Positions 35,683-43,277 of a stretch of DNA of 64,000 bases are shown here, piece by piece. Under the pieces are notes generated by a model. It worked only from the letters and a program-made list of their open reading frames with translations. It was not told the origin of the DNA and did not search any database. The DNA comes from Nonomuraea solani. Lineage in GTDB: Bacteria; Actinomycetota; Actinomycetes; Streptosporangiales; Streptosporangiaceae. Made by a program: the position numbers and the translations under genes. Within the stretch, counting starts at the first letter, position 1. Each line of letters begins with the position of its first letter. The stretch is taken from contig NZ_FNVT01000003.1 of the NCBI RefSeq assembly GCF_900108335.1, forward strand, positions 124,001 to 188,000, written 5' to 3'.

Positions 35683-36656
35683 AGATTCGCCTGCTCGCAG
35701 GCCTCCTCGTCCTTGGACTCACCGCCGTCGGCTGCGGCGGTGCCACGGTAGAGACCGGCACTCCCCGTTCCTCCGCGCCGGCGGCCGGGGCCAGCGCCTC
35801 GACCGGGTCCGCCGGGACCGTGAAGATCGCGATCAACCCCTGGGTCGGTTACGAGGCCAGCGCGAACGTCGTCGCGTACCTGCTGAAGAACGAGCTCAAC
35901 TACAACGTCGAGCTGCCCGAGATCAAGGAGCAGCTCGCCTGGGAGGGCTTCGAGACCGGCGACGTGGACGTCATCATCGAGAACTGGGGCCACCCCGACC
36001 TGAAGAAGAAGTTCATCGAGGAGAAGAAGACCGCGGTCGAGGCGGGCTCCACGGGCAACAAGGGCGTCATCGGCTGGTACATCCCCAAGTGGATGGCCGA
36101 CGAGCACCCCGACATCACCGACTCCAAGAACCTCAACAAGTACGCCGGCCTGTTCAAGACCTCCGAGTCCGGCGGCAAGGGCCAGTTGCTGTTCGGCGAC
36201 CCGTCGTACGTCAGCAACGAGGACGCCCTGATCAAGAACCTCAAGCTGAACTACAAGGTCGTCGTCGGCGGCAGCGAGGCCGCCCTGATCAAGGGCGCCC
36301 AGCAGGCGCAGGAGCAGAAGAAGGCGCTGCTGTTCTACTTCTGGGACCCGCACTGGCTGTTCAGCAAGACCGACCTGGTCCGGGTCAACCTGCCCGCCTA
36401 CACCGAGGGCTGCGACGCCGACCCCAAGAAGGTGGCGTGCGACTACCCGGAGATGGACCTCGACAAGATCGTGGCCAAGCGGTTCGCCGACACCGGCGGC
36501 AAGGCATACGAGCTGGTCAAGAACTTCAACTGGACCAACGAGGACCAGAACGCCGTCGCCGACGACATGACCAACAACGGCATGAGCGGCGAAGAGGCGG
36601 CCAAGAAGTGGATCGAGGCCAACACCGCCAAGTGGCAGGCCTGGATCCCCAAGTGA
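35679..36656 (+). CDS. proX: Glycine betaine/choline-binding lipoprotein, first copy
   Basis: A 325-residue OpuAC-type substrate-binding protein. The lipobox LTAVGC follows a short hydrophobic segment, then a Ser/Ala-rich linker to about residue 45. INPWVGYEASANVVAYLL and IENWGHPDLKKKFI are characteristic of the family. It is translationally coupled to the permease. A second, related receptor follows 69 bases downstream. Confidence 0.92.
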   Translation: MKIRLLAGLLVLGLTAVGCGGATVETGTPRSSAPAAGASASTGSAGTVKIAINPWVGYEASANVVAYLLKNELNYNVELPEIKEQLAWEGFETGDVDVIIENWGHPDLKKKFIEEKKTAVEAGSTGNKGVIGWYIPKWMADEHPDITDSKNLNKYAGLFKTSESGGKGQLLFGDPSYVSNEDALIKNLKLNYKVVVGGSEAALIKGAQQAQEQKKALLFYFWDPHWLFSKTDLVRVNLPAYTEGCDADPKKVACDYPEMDLDKIVAKRFADTGGKAYELVKNFNWTNEDQNAVADDMTNNGMSGEEAAKKWIEANTAKWQAWIPK

Positions 36657-36725
36657 CCCCGTCCTGACCCCGTCTTGAGTCGCGGCCCCCGCGTTCGGCG
36701 GCGGGCCGCGGCCGCGGAGACCTCC

Positions 36726-37661
36726 ATGCGAACGAAGACGCTCGTCGGGCCGCTGCTCGCGGCCCTGCTCCTGACCTCCTGCTCCGGCGCGGAGCCCGGC
36801 ACCATCGCCCAGGCCAAGGGGACCGTCAACATCGACATCCACGCCTGGGTCGGCTACGAGGCCCAGGCCGCCGTGCTGGCCTATCTGCTCAAGAACGAGC
36901 TGGGCTACAAGGTGAACACCCGGCCCGTCAAAGAGGACCAGTCCTGGCGGGATTTCCAGTCGGGAAAGGTCGATGTGATCGTCGAAAGCTGGGGTCACAA
37001 CGACTTGAAGAAGGAGTTCATCGAGGACAAGAAGGTCGCCCTGTCCGCCGGCCTCACCGGTAACAAGGGGGTCATCGGCTGGTACGTCCCCGAGTGGATG
37101 GCCAAAAAGTACCCCGACATTACGGACTACCGAAACCTCAATAAGTACGCGAGCCTTTTCCGGACCGACAAAACCGGAAATGCCGGCCAAGTTCTGGACG
37201 GAGACCCGACCTTCGTCACGAATGACGAGGCTCTCGTCAAGAACCTCGGGCTGAATTACAAGGTCGTCTACTCGGGCAGCGAGGCCGCGCTGATCAAGGC
37301 GGCGCAGAACGCGACGAGAAATCGGACGCCCTTATTGATGTATTTCTACGAGCCGCAATGGCTGTTCACGAAGGTGAGGCTCGTCAAGGTGGCGCTGCCC
37401 GCGTACGCCGTGGGCTGCGACGCCGACCCGGCCAAGGTGGCCTGCGACTATCCGCCGTATCTGCTGGACAAGATCGTGAGCAGGAGGTTCGCCGAGACCG
37501 GCGGGCCCGCGTACGAGCTGGTGCGCAACTTCACCTGGACCAACGACGACCAGAACACCGTCGCGAGCTCCATGATCAACGACAAGCTTACCGCCGAGGC
37601 GGCCGCCAAGCGGTGGGTGGCAGAGAACAAGATCGTGTGGAAGGACTGGATCCCCCGTTGA
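36726..37661 (+). CDS. proX: Glycine betaine/choline-binding lipoprotein, second copy
   Basis: A 311-residue paralogue of the preceding receptor, aligned over its whole length ([33 protein letters not shown]). The lipobox is LLLTSC and the linker after the Cys is much shorter. The ATG at 36726 has a GGAG site seven bases upstream. Codon choice between about 36950 and 37350 is visibly richer in A/T third positions than its neighbours, so the duplication may be old or acquired. Two receptors feeding one permease could broaden specificity, for example betaine and choline. Confidence 0.9.
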   Translation: MRTKTLVGPLLAALLLTSCSGAEPGTIAQAKGTVNIDIHAWVGYEAQAAVLAYLLKNELGYKVNTRPVKEDQSWRDFQSGKVDVIVESWGHNDLKKEFIEDKKVALSAGLTGNKGVIGWYVPEWMAKKYPDITDYRNLNKYASLFRTDKTGNAGQVLDGDPTFVTNDEALVKNLGLNYKVVYSGSEAALIKAAQNATRNRTPLLMYFYEPQWLFTKVRLVKVALPAYAVGCDADPAKVACDYPPYLLDKIVSRRFAETGGPAYELVRNFTWTNDDQNTVASSMINDKLTAEAAAKRWVAENKIVWKDWIPR

Positions 37662-39286
37662 GGTTCGACTTCGTCATCGTGGGCGGCGGCTCGGCCGGTT
37701 GCGCCCTGGCCAATCGGCTGAGCGCCGACCCCTCGACGTCGGTGCTGGTGCTGGAGGCCGGCCGGCCCGACTACCTGTGGGACGTGTTCATCCACATGCC
37801 GGCCGCGCTGATGTTCCCGATCGGCAGCCGGTTCTACGACTGGAAGTACGAGTCCGAGCCCGAGCCGCACATGGACGGCCGCCGCATCTACCACGCCCGC
37901 GGCAAGGTGCTGGGCGGCTCCAGCAGCATCAACGGCATGATCTTCCAGCGCGGCAACCCGCTCGACTACGAGCGCTGGGCGGCCGATCCCGGCATGAAGC
38001 GGTGGGACTACGCGCACTGCCTGCCGTACTTCAAGAAGATGGAGACCTGCCTGGCCGACCCCGACACGGCCTTCCGCGGCGGCGCGGGCCCGCTGACCCT
38101 GGAGCGCGGCCCGGCCCGCGGCCCGCTGTTCGAGGCGTTCTTCGAGGCGGTGCAGCAGGCCGGCCATCCCCTGACGGACGACGTGAACGGCTACCGCCAG
38201 GAGGGCTTCGCCGCCTTCGACCGCAACATCCACCGCGGCCGCCGCCTCAGCGCCGCCCGCGCCTACCTGCACCCCGTACGCCACCGCCGCAACCTCACGA
38301 TCAGGACCCGGGCCCTGGTGGAACGCGTGCTCTTCGACGGCACCAGGGCGGTCGGCGTGCAGTGCGACGGCGAGCGCATTGAGGCGTCCGAGGTCATCCT
38401 GTGCGGCGGCGCGATCAACACGCCCCAGTTGCTCCAGCTCTCCGGCGTGGGCCCGCAGGCGCTGCTGGAACCCCTGGGCATCAGGCCGGTCCTCGACCTG
38501 CCGGGCGTGGGCGAGAACCTCCAGGACCACCTGGAGGTCTACGTCCAGCACGCCTGCACCCGACCGGTGTCCCAGCAGCCCTCGCTGGCCATGTGGCGCC
38601 GGCCCTTCATCGGCGCGGACTGGCTGTTCCGCAGGAGCGGTCCTGGGGCGACGAACCACTTCGAGGCGGGCGGGTTCATCCGCTCGAACGACGAGGTGGC
38701 GTACCCGAACCTGATGTTCCACTTCCTGCCGATCGCGGTCCGCTACGACGGCTCGGCCCCCGCGGGCGGCCACGGCTACCAGGTGCACATCGGCCCGATG
38801 TACTCCGACTCCCGCGGCTCGGTCCGCATCACCTCCACCGACCCTCGGCAGAAGCCCGCTCTGCGCTTCAACTACCTGTCCACCGACCAGGACCGCAGGG
38901 AGTGGGTGGAGGCGATCAGGCACGCCAGGGCCATCCTCGCCCAGCCGGCCTGGGCGGATCTGGACGGCGGCGAGCTCTCCCCCGGCCCGGACGTGCGGAC
39001 GGACGAGGAGATCCTCGCCTGGGTCGCCCGAGACGGCGAGACGGCGCTGCACCCGTCGTGCACCTGCAAGATGGGCACCGACGACCTGGCGGTGGTCGAC
39101 CCGGACACCATGCGCGTCCACGGGCTGGAGGGCCTGCGCGTGGTGGACGCCTCGGCCATGCCGTACGTCACCAACGGCAACATCTACGCCCCGGTCATGA
39201 TGCTCGCCGAGAAGTCCGCCGACCTCATCCTCGGCAACACCCCGCTGCCGCCGGAGCCCGTGGAGTTCTACCGGTCCAAGCGCTGA
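37658..39286 (+). CDS. betA: GMC oxidoreductase, choline dehydrogenase-like
   Basis: A 542-residue FAD enzyme. Visible motifs are the ADP-binding [15 protein letters not shown], the GMC signature [13 protein letters not shown], and the C-terminal active site [10 protein letters not shown] with [14 protein letters not shown]. Choline dehydrogenase oxidises choline to betaine aldehyde. The TTG start overlaps the proX stop (TTGA), so it is coupled to the importer, strongly suggesting that an imported alcohol such as choline is its substrate. No betaine aldehyde dehydrogenase gene follows. The 3' end overlaps the convergent ABC-2 permease by 19 bases. Confidence 0.88.
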   Translation: MRFDFVIVGGGSAGCALANRLSADPSTSVLVLEAGRPDYLWDVFIHMPAALMFPIGSRFYDWKYESEPEPHMDGRRIYHARGKVLGGSSSINGMIFQRGNPLDYERWAADPGMKRWDYAHCLPYFKKMETCLADPDTAFRGGAGPLTLERGPARGPLFEAFFEAVQQAGHPLTDDVNGYRQEGFAAFDRNIHRGRRLSAARAYLHPVRHRRNLTIRTRALVERVLFDGTRAVGVQCDGERIEASEVILCGGAINTPQLLQLSGVGPQALLEPLGIRPVLDLPGVGENLQDHLEVYVQHACTRPVSQQPSLAMWRRPFIGADWLFRRSGPGATNHFEAGGFIRSNDEVAYPNLMFHFLPIAVRYDGSAPAGGHGYQVHIGPMYSDSRGSVRITSTDPRQKPALRFNYLSTDQDRREWVEAIRHARAILAQPAWADLDGGELSPGPDVRTDEEILAWVARDGETALHPSCTCKMGTDDLAVVDPDTMRVHGLEGLRVVDASAMPYVTNGNIYAPVMMLAEKSADLILGNTPLPPEPVEFYRSKR

Positions 39287-40071
39287 TAGAGGCGGACCGA
39301 CAGGGTGAAGAAGACGACGGTGATCACCAGGGGCCACACGACGGCCATCAGGACCGCGTGCTGGGCGATCCACGAGTCGCCGCCCCACCCCTGGTTCCCG
39401 AACAGGTGCCGGGCCGCCGCCACCGTGGACGACAACGGGTTCCACTCCGAGATCACGCCCAGCCAGCCCGGCATGGTGCCGGGGGCGACGAAGGCGTTCG
39501 ACAGGAAGCCGATCGGGAACTCCAGGGTCTGGATCACCACCACCCCGCCGGGATCCTTGGTGATCAGGCCCAGGTACATGCCTGCCCACAGCAGCGAGAA
39601 GCGCAGCAGGAGCAGCAGGCCCACCCCGCCCAGCGCGCCCTGGAGCGTGGTCGGGCGCCAGCCGACCGCCAGGCCGCAGGCCAGCAGGCCGGCCAGGACG
39701 AGGACCGAGTTGAGCAGGTCGGCGACGGCCCGGCCGACCAGGACCGCGGAGGGCGCCATGGGCATCGAGCGGAACCGGTCGGTGACGCCCTTCGAGGCGT
39801 CCGCGGTGACGGCCATCATCGTGGCGCTGAGGCCGAAGAGCATCGTCATGCCGTACATGCCGGGCATGAGGAAGGTGAAGTAGTTCGTCCCGGCGGGCAC
39901 CTGCACGGCGCCGCCGAACAGGTAGCCGAAGGCCAGGGTGATCATCACGGGGAAGATCACCCCGAACACCACCGTCATCGGCTGGTTGGCCCAGTGGATC
40001 AGGTCGCGGCGGGCGACCGTCCACCCGTCGGCCAGCGCCCATTTCAGCCGGTTCTCCGCGATCACGATCAT
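39268..40071 (-). CDS. ABC-2 type exporter permease (DrrB-like)
   Basis: A 267-residue permease with six predicted membrane spans. [16 protein letters not shown] and the loop [17 protein letters not shown] are typical of the DrrB/NodJ class. It overlaps the ATPase gene by four bases (ATGA) and would export a drug or lipid-like molecule. Confidence 0.9.
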   Translation of the reverse strand: MIVIAENRLKWALADGWTVARRDLIHWANQPMTVVFGVIFPVMITLAFGYLFGGAVQVPAGTNYFTFLMPGMYGMTMLFGLSATMMAVTADASKGVTDRFRSMPMAPSAVLVGRAVADLLNSVLVLAGLLACGLAVGWRPTTLQGALGGVGLLLLLRFSLLWAGMYLGLITKDPGGVVVIQTLEFPIGFLSNAFVAPGTMPGWLGVISEWNPLSSTVAAARHLFGNQGWGGDSWIAQHAVLMAVVWPLVITVVFFTLSVRLYQRLDR

Positions 40072-41006
40072 CGTGCGCCACCTCCGGCGTCGGTGAGGTT
40101 GAGGAACACTTCGTCGAGCGTCGGACGGCGCAGCGCGACGTCCTCGGCCTCGATCCCGGCCGCCGCGAAGGCCGCGAGCACCTCGGTGAGCGACCGCACC
40201 CGCTCGCTCACCGGCACGCGCACGTGCCTGGTGTCCCGGTCGATCTCCGCCGGCCCCGGCACCAGCCGGCCGACGATCTCGGCCGCCTCCGCCAGCCGCG
40301 CCGGATCGTGGACCACCACGTCGAGCCGGTCGCCGCCGAGCTTCGACTTGAGCTCGTCGGGCGTGCCCTCGGCCACCACGCGGCCCGCGTCGATGACCGA
40401 GATCCGGTCCGCGAGCTGGTCGGCCTCCTCCAGGTATTGCGTGGTCAGCAGCACCGTGGTGCCGCCGGACACCAGGTCGCGCACCGCCCGCCAGATCTCC
40501 GTCCGGCTGCGCGGGTCGAGCCCGGTCGTCGGCTCGTCGAGGAACAGCACGGGCGGGGCCAGGATCATACCGGCCGCCAGGTCGAGGCGGCGGCGCATGC
40601 CGCCCGAATACTCCTTGGCCGGTCCCTTGTGCTCCAGCCCGAACCGCTCCAGCAGCTCCGCCGCCCTGGCCTTGGCCGCGGCCCCGCCCAGGTGGTAGAG
40701 GCGGCCGAACAGCTCCAGGTTCTGGCGGCCGGTGAGGACCTCGTCCACGGCGGCGTGCTGGCCGACCAGGCCGATGTTGCGGCGCACCTGGCGGGGGTGG
40801 GTGGTCACGTCGAAACCGGCCACCTCCGCTCGCCCGCCGGAGGGGCGCAGGAGCGTGGTGAGGATGCGGACGGCCGTGGTCTTGCCCGCGCCGTTGGGGC
40901 CGAGCAGGCCGCAGACCGTGCCCCGGGCCACGTCCAGGTCGATGCCGTCGAGCGCCGTCTTCTCGCCGTAGGTCTTGCGCAGGTTGTGCGCGAGTACCGC
41001 TGACAT
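40068..41006 (-). CDS. ABC-2 exporter ATP-binding protein (DrrA-like)
   Basis: A 312-residue ATPase with Walker A (GPNGAGKTT), signature (YSGGMRRRLD), Walker B (VLFLDEPTTGLDP) and the DrrA-type C-terminal region ending in VALRRPTLDEVFLNLT. It is divergent from a TetR gene, and two operator-like palindromes lie in its promoter, so export is probably induced by the ligand of that regulator. Confidence 0.92.
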   Translation of the reverse strand: MSAVLAHNLRKTYGEKTALDGIDLDVARGTVCGLLGPNGAGKTTAVRILTTLLRPSGGRAEVAGFDVTTHPRQVRRNIGLVGQHAAVDEVLTGRQNLELFGRLYHLGGAAAKARAAELLERFGLEHKGPAKEYSGGMRRRLDLAAGMILAPPVLFLDEPTTGLDPRSRTEIWRAVRDLVSGGTTVLLTTQYLEEADQLADRISVIDAGRVVAEGTPDELKSKLGGDRLDVVVHDPARLAEAAEIVGRLVPGPAEIDRDTRHVRVPVSERVRSLTEVLAAFAAAGIEAEDVALRRPTLDEVFLNLTDAGGGAR

Positions 41007-41024
41007 GCCGCCTCCTTCACGAAT

Positions 41025-41042
41025 CGTACGCCGTACCGTACA
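41025..41042. promoter_or_regulatory. Second (degenerate) TetR operator in the exporter promoter
   Basis: CGTACGCC-GT-ACCGTACA matches the perfect operator at 41065-41082 in 15 of 18 positions and lies exactly 40 bases away, about 20 bases upstream of the ATPase start. An overlapping longer dyad GAATCGTA (41021-41028)/TACGATTC (41046-41053) is also present. Confidence 0.6.
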
Positions 41043-41064
41043 GCCTACGATTCAAGAAGGCAAC

Positions 41065-41082
41065 CGTACGGTGTACCGTACG
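41065..41082. promoter_or_regulatory. Perfect TetR operator palindrome
   Basis: CGTACGGT-GT-ACCGTACG is a perfect dyad with 8-base arms, ending three bases before the GTG start of the tetR gene. Bound repressor would block its own gene; the related site 40 bases away would block the divergent exporter. Confidence 0.75.
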
Positions 41083-41085
41083 AAG

Positions 41086-41859
41086 GTGACAGTTGAGTAC
41101 TCCGGGAAGGGCGACCCGGCGCGCAGCCTCGCGCTGCTCTGGCGCACCAGCGAGCGGGCCAGCCGCAAGGGCAAGCCCGAGCTGAGCGTCGACCGCATCG
41201 TGCGCGCCGCCATCGAGGTGGCCGACGCCGAAGGGCTGCAGGCGCTGTCCATGCGCCGGGTGGCCGAACGGCTGGGCGTGGGGACGATGTCGCTCTACAC
41301 GTACGTGCCGGGCAAGCCGGAGTTGTTCGACGTCATGCTCGACACCGTCTACGGCGAGACCGCCAGGCCACAGGACGTGCCCGGCGGCTGGCGGGGCCGG
41401 CTGGAGCAGATCGCCAGGGAGAACTGGGCCCTCTACCTGCGCCACCCGTGGCTGCTGCAGGTGGCGGCGAGCCGCCCGGCGCTCGGGCCGAACGTCACGG
41501 CCAAATACGACTACGAGCTGACCGCCATCGACGGCATCGGCCTGTCCGACCTGGAGATGGACTCGGTCATCACCCTGGTCACCGGCTTCGTGCACGGGGC
41601 GGCCAGGGGCGCGGTCGAGGCGGCGCAGGCGGAGAGCCGGACGGGCGTCAGCGACGAGCAGTGGTGGGCCGCGCACGCGCCCTTCCTCAGCCGGATCGCC
41701 GACGTCAGCAACTACCCCACGGCGGCCCGGGTCGGGCAGGCGGCGGGCGAGGCGCTCAACGCGGCCTACAGCCCGGAGCACGCCTTCGAGTTCGGCCTGG
41801 AGCGCGTGCTCGACGGCATCGAAACCCTGGTGAAGAAGCGGAGCGCCGCCACGGGGTGA
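41086..41859 (+). CDS. TetR-family regulator (TetR_C_1 type) of the ABC-2 exporter
   Basis: A 257-residue repressor. The HTH (SVDRIVRAAIEVADAEGLQA, then ERLGVGTMSLYTYVPGKPEL) is preceded by a 35-residue N-terminal extension, and the C-terminal domain resembles that of TetR/ActR-type drug sensors. GTG 41086 is chosen because it follows GAAGG-type sequence and leaves the operator upstream intact. It is divergent from the exporter it probably controls. Confidence 0.9.
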   Translation: MTVEYSGKGDPARSLALLWRTSERASRKGKPELSVDRIVRAAIEVADAEGLQALSMRRVAERLGVGTMSLYTYVPGKPELFDVMLDTVYGETARPQDVPGGWRGRLEQIARENWALYLRHPWLLQVAASRPALGPNVTAKYDYELTAIDGIGLSDLEMDSVITLVTGFVHGAARGAVEAAQAESRTGVSDEQWWAAHAPFLSRIADVSNYPTAARVGQAAGEALNAAYSPEHAFEFGLERVLDGIETLVKKRSAATG

Positions 41860-41885
41860 CGGCGCCTCTAAAAGATCTGGCGGAT

Positions 41886-42464
41886 CTAGCTGACGGACGC
41901 GGCGCGCAGGCGCACGACGTGCTCGACCAGCGAGATCAGCGTGCCCTTGACCGAGTCGCGGTTGCGGGCGTCGGTGCGCACGATCGGCACGTGCGGCGAC
42001 AGCGCGAGCGCCTCCCTGACCTCGTCCTCGCTGTGCGGGAACTGCCCCTCCCAGCCGTTGACGCCGACCACGAACGGCAGCTTGGCCTCTTCGAAGTAGT
42101 CGATGGCCGGGAAGCTGTCGGCCAGGCGGCGCGTGTCGAGCAGCACCACGGCGCCGATCGCGCCGCGCACGAGGTCGTCCCACATGAACCAGAACCGGTG
42201 CTGCCCGGGCGTGCCGAACAGGTAGAGGATCAGGTCGCGGTCGAGCGAGAGCCGGCCGAAGTCCATGGCCACGGTCGTGGTCTGCTTGTTCGGCGTCATG
42301 CCGAGGTCGTCGATGCCCGCGGACGCGTCGGTCATCACCGCTTCTGTGGTGAGCGGGAGGATCTCGGACACCGCCCCCACGAACGTCGTCTTCCCGACGC
42401 CGAAGCCACCGGCGACGACGATCTTCGTCGACGTGAGGCCGGGGCTAGAGCCTGCGTAGTCCAC
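41886..42464 (-). CDS. cvnD: Conservon 3 small GTPase (CvnD)
   Basis: A 192-residue GTPase very similar to that of conservon 1, including the P-loop GGFGVGKTTFVG, TTTTVAMDFGR-type switch and base motif NGWE: the usual Asp of the NGWD seen in the other two copies is Glu here. The GTG start overlaps cvnC by 20 bases. It ends 26 bases from the convergent TetR gene. Confidence 0.93.
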   Translation of the reverse strand: MDYAGSSPGLTSTKIVVAGGFGVGKTTFVGAVSEILPLTTEAVMTDASAGIDDLGMTPNKQTTTVAMDFGRLSLDRDLILYLFGTPGQHRFWFMWDDLVRGAIGAVVLLDTRRLADSFPAIDYFEEAKLPFVVGVNGWEGQFPHSEDEVREALALSPHVPIVRTDARNRDSVKGTLISLVEHVVRLRAASVS

Positions 42465-42807
42465 TGAGCACCCTTTCGAGCATGTTGAGGTCTGGCTGTC
42501 CCTGGCTGAGGCGTGGCTGGTGCAGGCGGACAAGCCCTTCGTCGGACATGTCCGCCACGAGCACCCGGGCCACGCCCAGCGGGACGCGGAGTAGGGCCGA
42601 GATCTCGGCGACCGACCGGAACGACCTGCAGAGCTGCATGATGGACTCCTGCTCGGGGGTGAGCATGGCCATCTCGTCATCCGGGATCGACATGGACGAG
42701 ATCAACGTCTCCATCGCGAGGTGGTAGCGCGGCTCGGCGCGACCGCCCGTCATCGCGTACGGACGGAACAGGGGTTCTTCTTCCCCGATTCCGTCAGTGC
42801 CGTACAC
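42445..42807 (-). CDS. cvnC: Conservon 3 DUF742 protein (CvnC)
   Basis: A 120-residue DUF742 protein with RSVAEISALLRVPLGVARVL and the C-terminus LERVLSGLRRL. GTG start. The junction with cvnD is nearly identical in DNA to that of conservons 1 and 2. Confidence 0.93.
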   Translation of the reverse strand: MYGTDGIGEEEPLFRPYAMTGGRAEPRYHLAMETLISSMSIPDDEMAMLTPEQESIMQLCRSFRSVAEISALLRVPLGVARVLVADMSDEGLVRLHQPRLSQGQPDLNMLERVLSGLRRL

Positions 42808-42833
42808 GGCCCTCTCCCATCAGTTCCATAACA

Positions 42834-43256
42834 TCACCGGGTCCTGGCGGCCTGGAGTTCTGCGCGCAGGGCCGGTGTGAGCGCTTGTCCAGCCCTGTCT
42901 ACCAGCAACGTCATCTGGTACGCCACGAGTCCCATGTCACAATCCGGACCCGCGAGCACGGTGAGAACGGAGCCGTCGCTGATCGCCATGACGATGAGCA
43001 GACCGCGCTGCATCTCGACGACGGTCTGCGTCACCGAGCCGCCCTCGAACACCCTGGACGCACCCACGGTCAGGCTCAGCAGGCCGGCGGAGACCGCGGC
43101 GAGCTGGTCGGCCCGGTCGGGCGGGAAGCCCTCCGAAGCGGCCAGGCACAGCCCGTCCGCCGAGACCACGACGGCGTGTGCGACTCCGGGCGTCTGGCGG
43201 ACGAAGTCGGTGATCAGCCAGTCGAACCTGTGCGCCTCATGGCTAAGGGTTGTCAC
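42834..43256 (-). CDS. cvnB: Conservon 3 roadblock/LC7 protein (CvnB)
   Basis: A 140-residue roadblock protein with DWLITDFVRQTPGVAH, VVSADGLCLAASEG and CDMGLVAYQM. Unlike the other two conservons, its GTG start does not overlap cvnA but lies 21 bases beyond it. Confidence 0.93.
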   Translation of the reverse strand: MTTLSHEAHRFDWLITDFVRQTPGVAHAVVVSADGLCLAASEGFPPDRADQLAAVSAGLLSLTVGASRVFEGGSVTQTVVEMQRGLLIVMAISDGSVLTVLAGPDCDMGLVAYQMTLLVDRAGQALTPALRAELQAARTR

Positions 43257-43277
43257 GCATCCTCCCCGGCGGGACGC

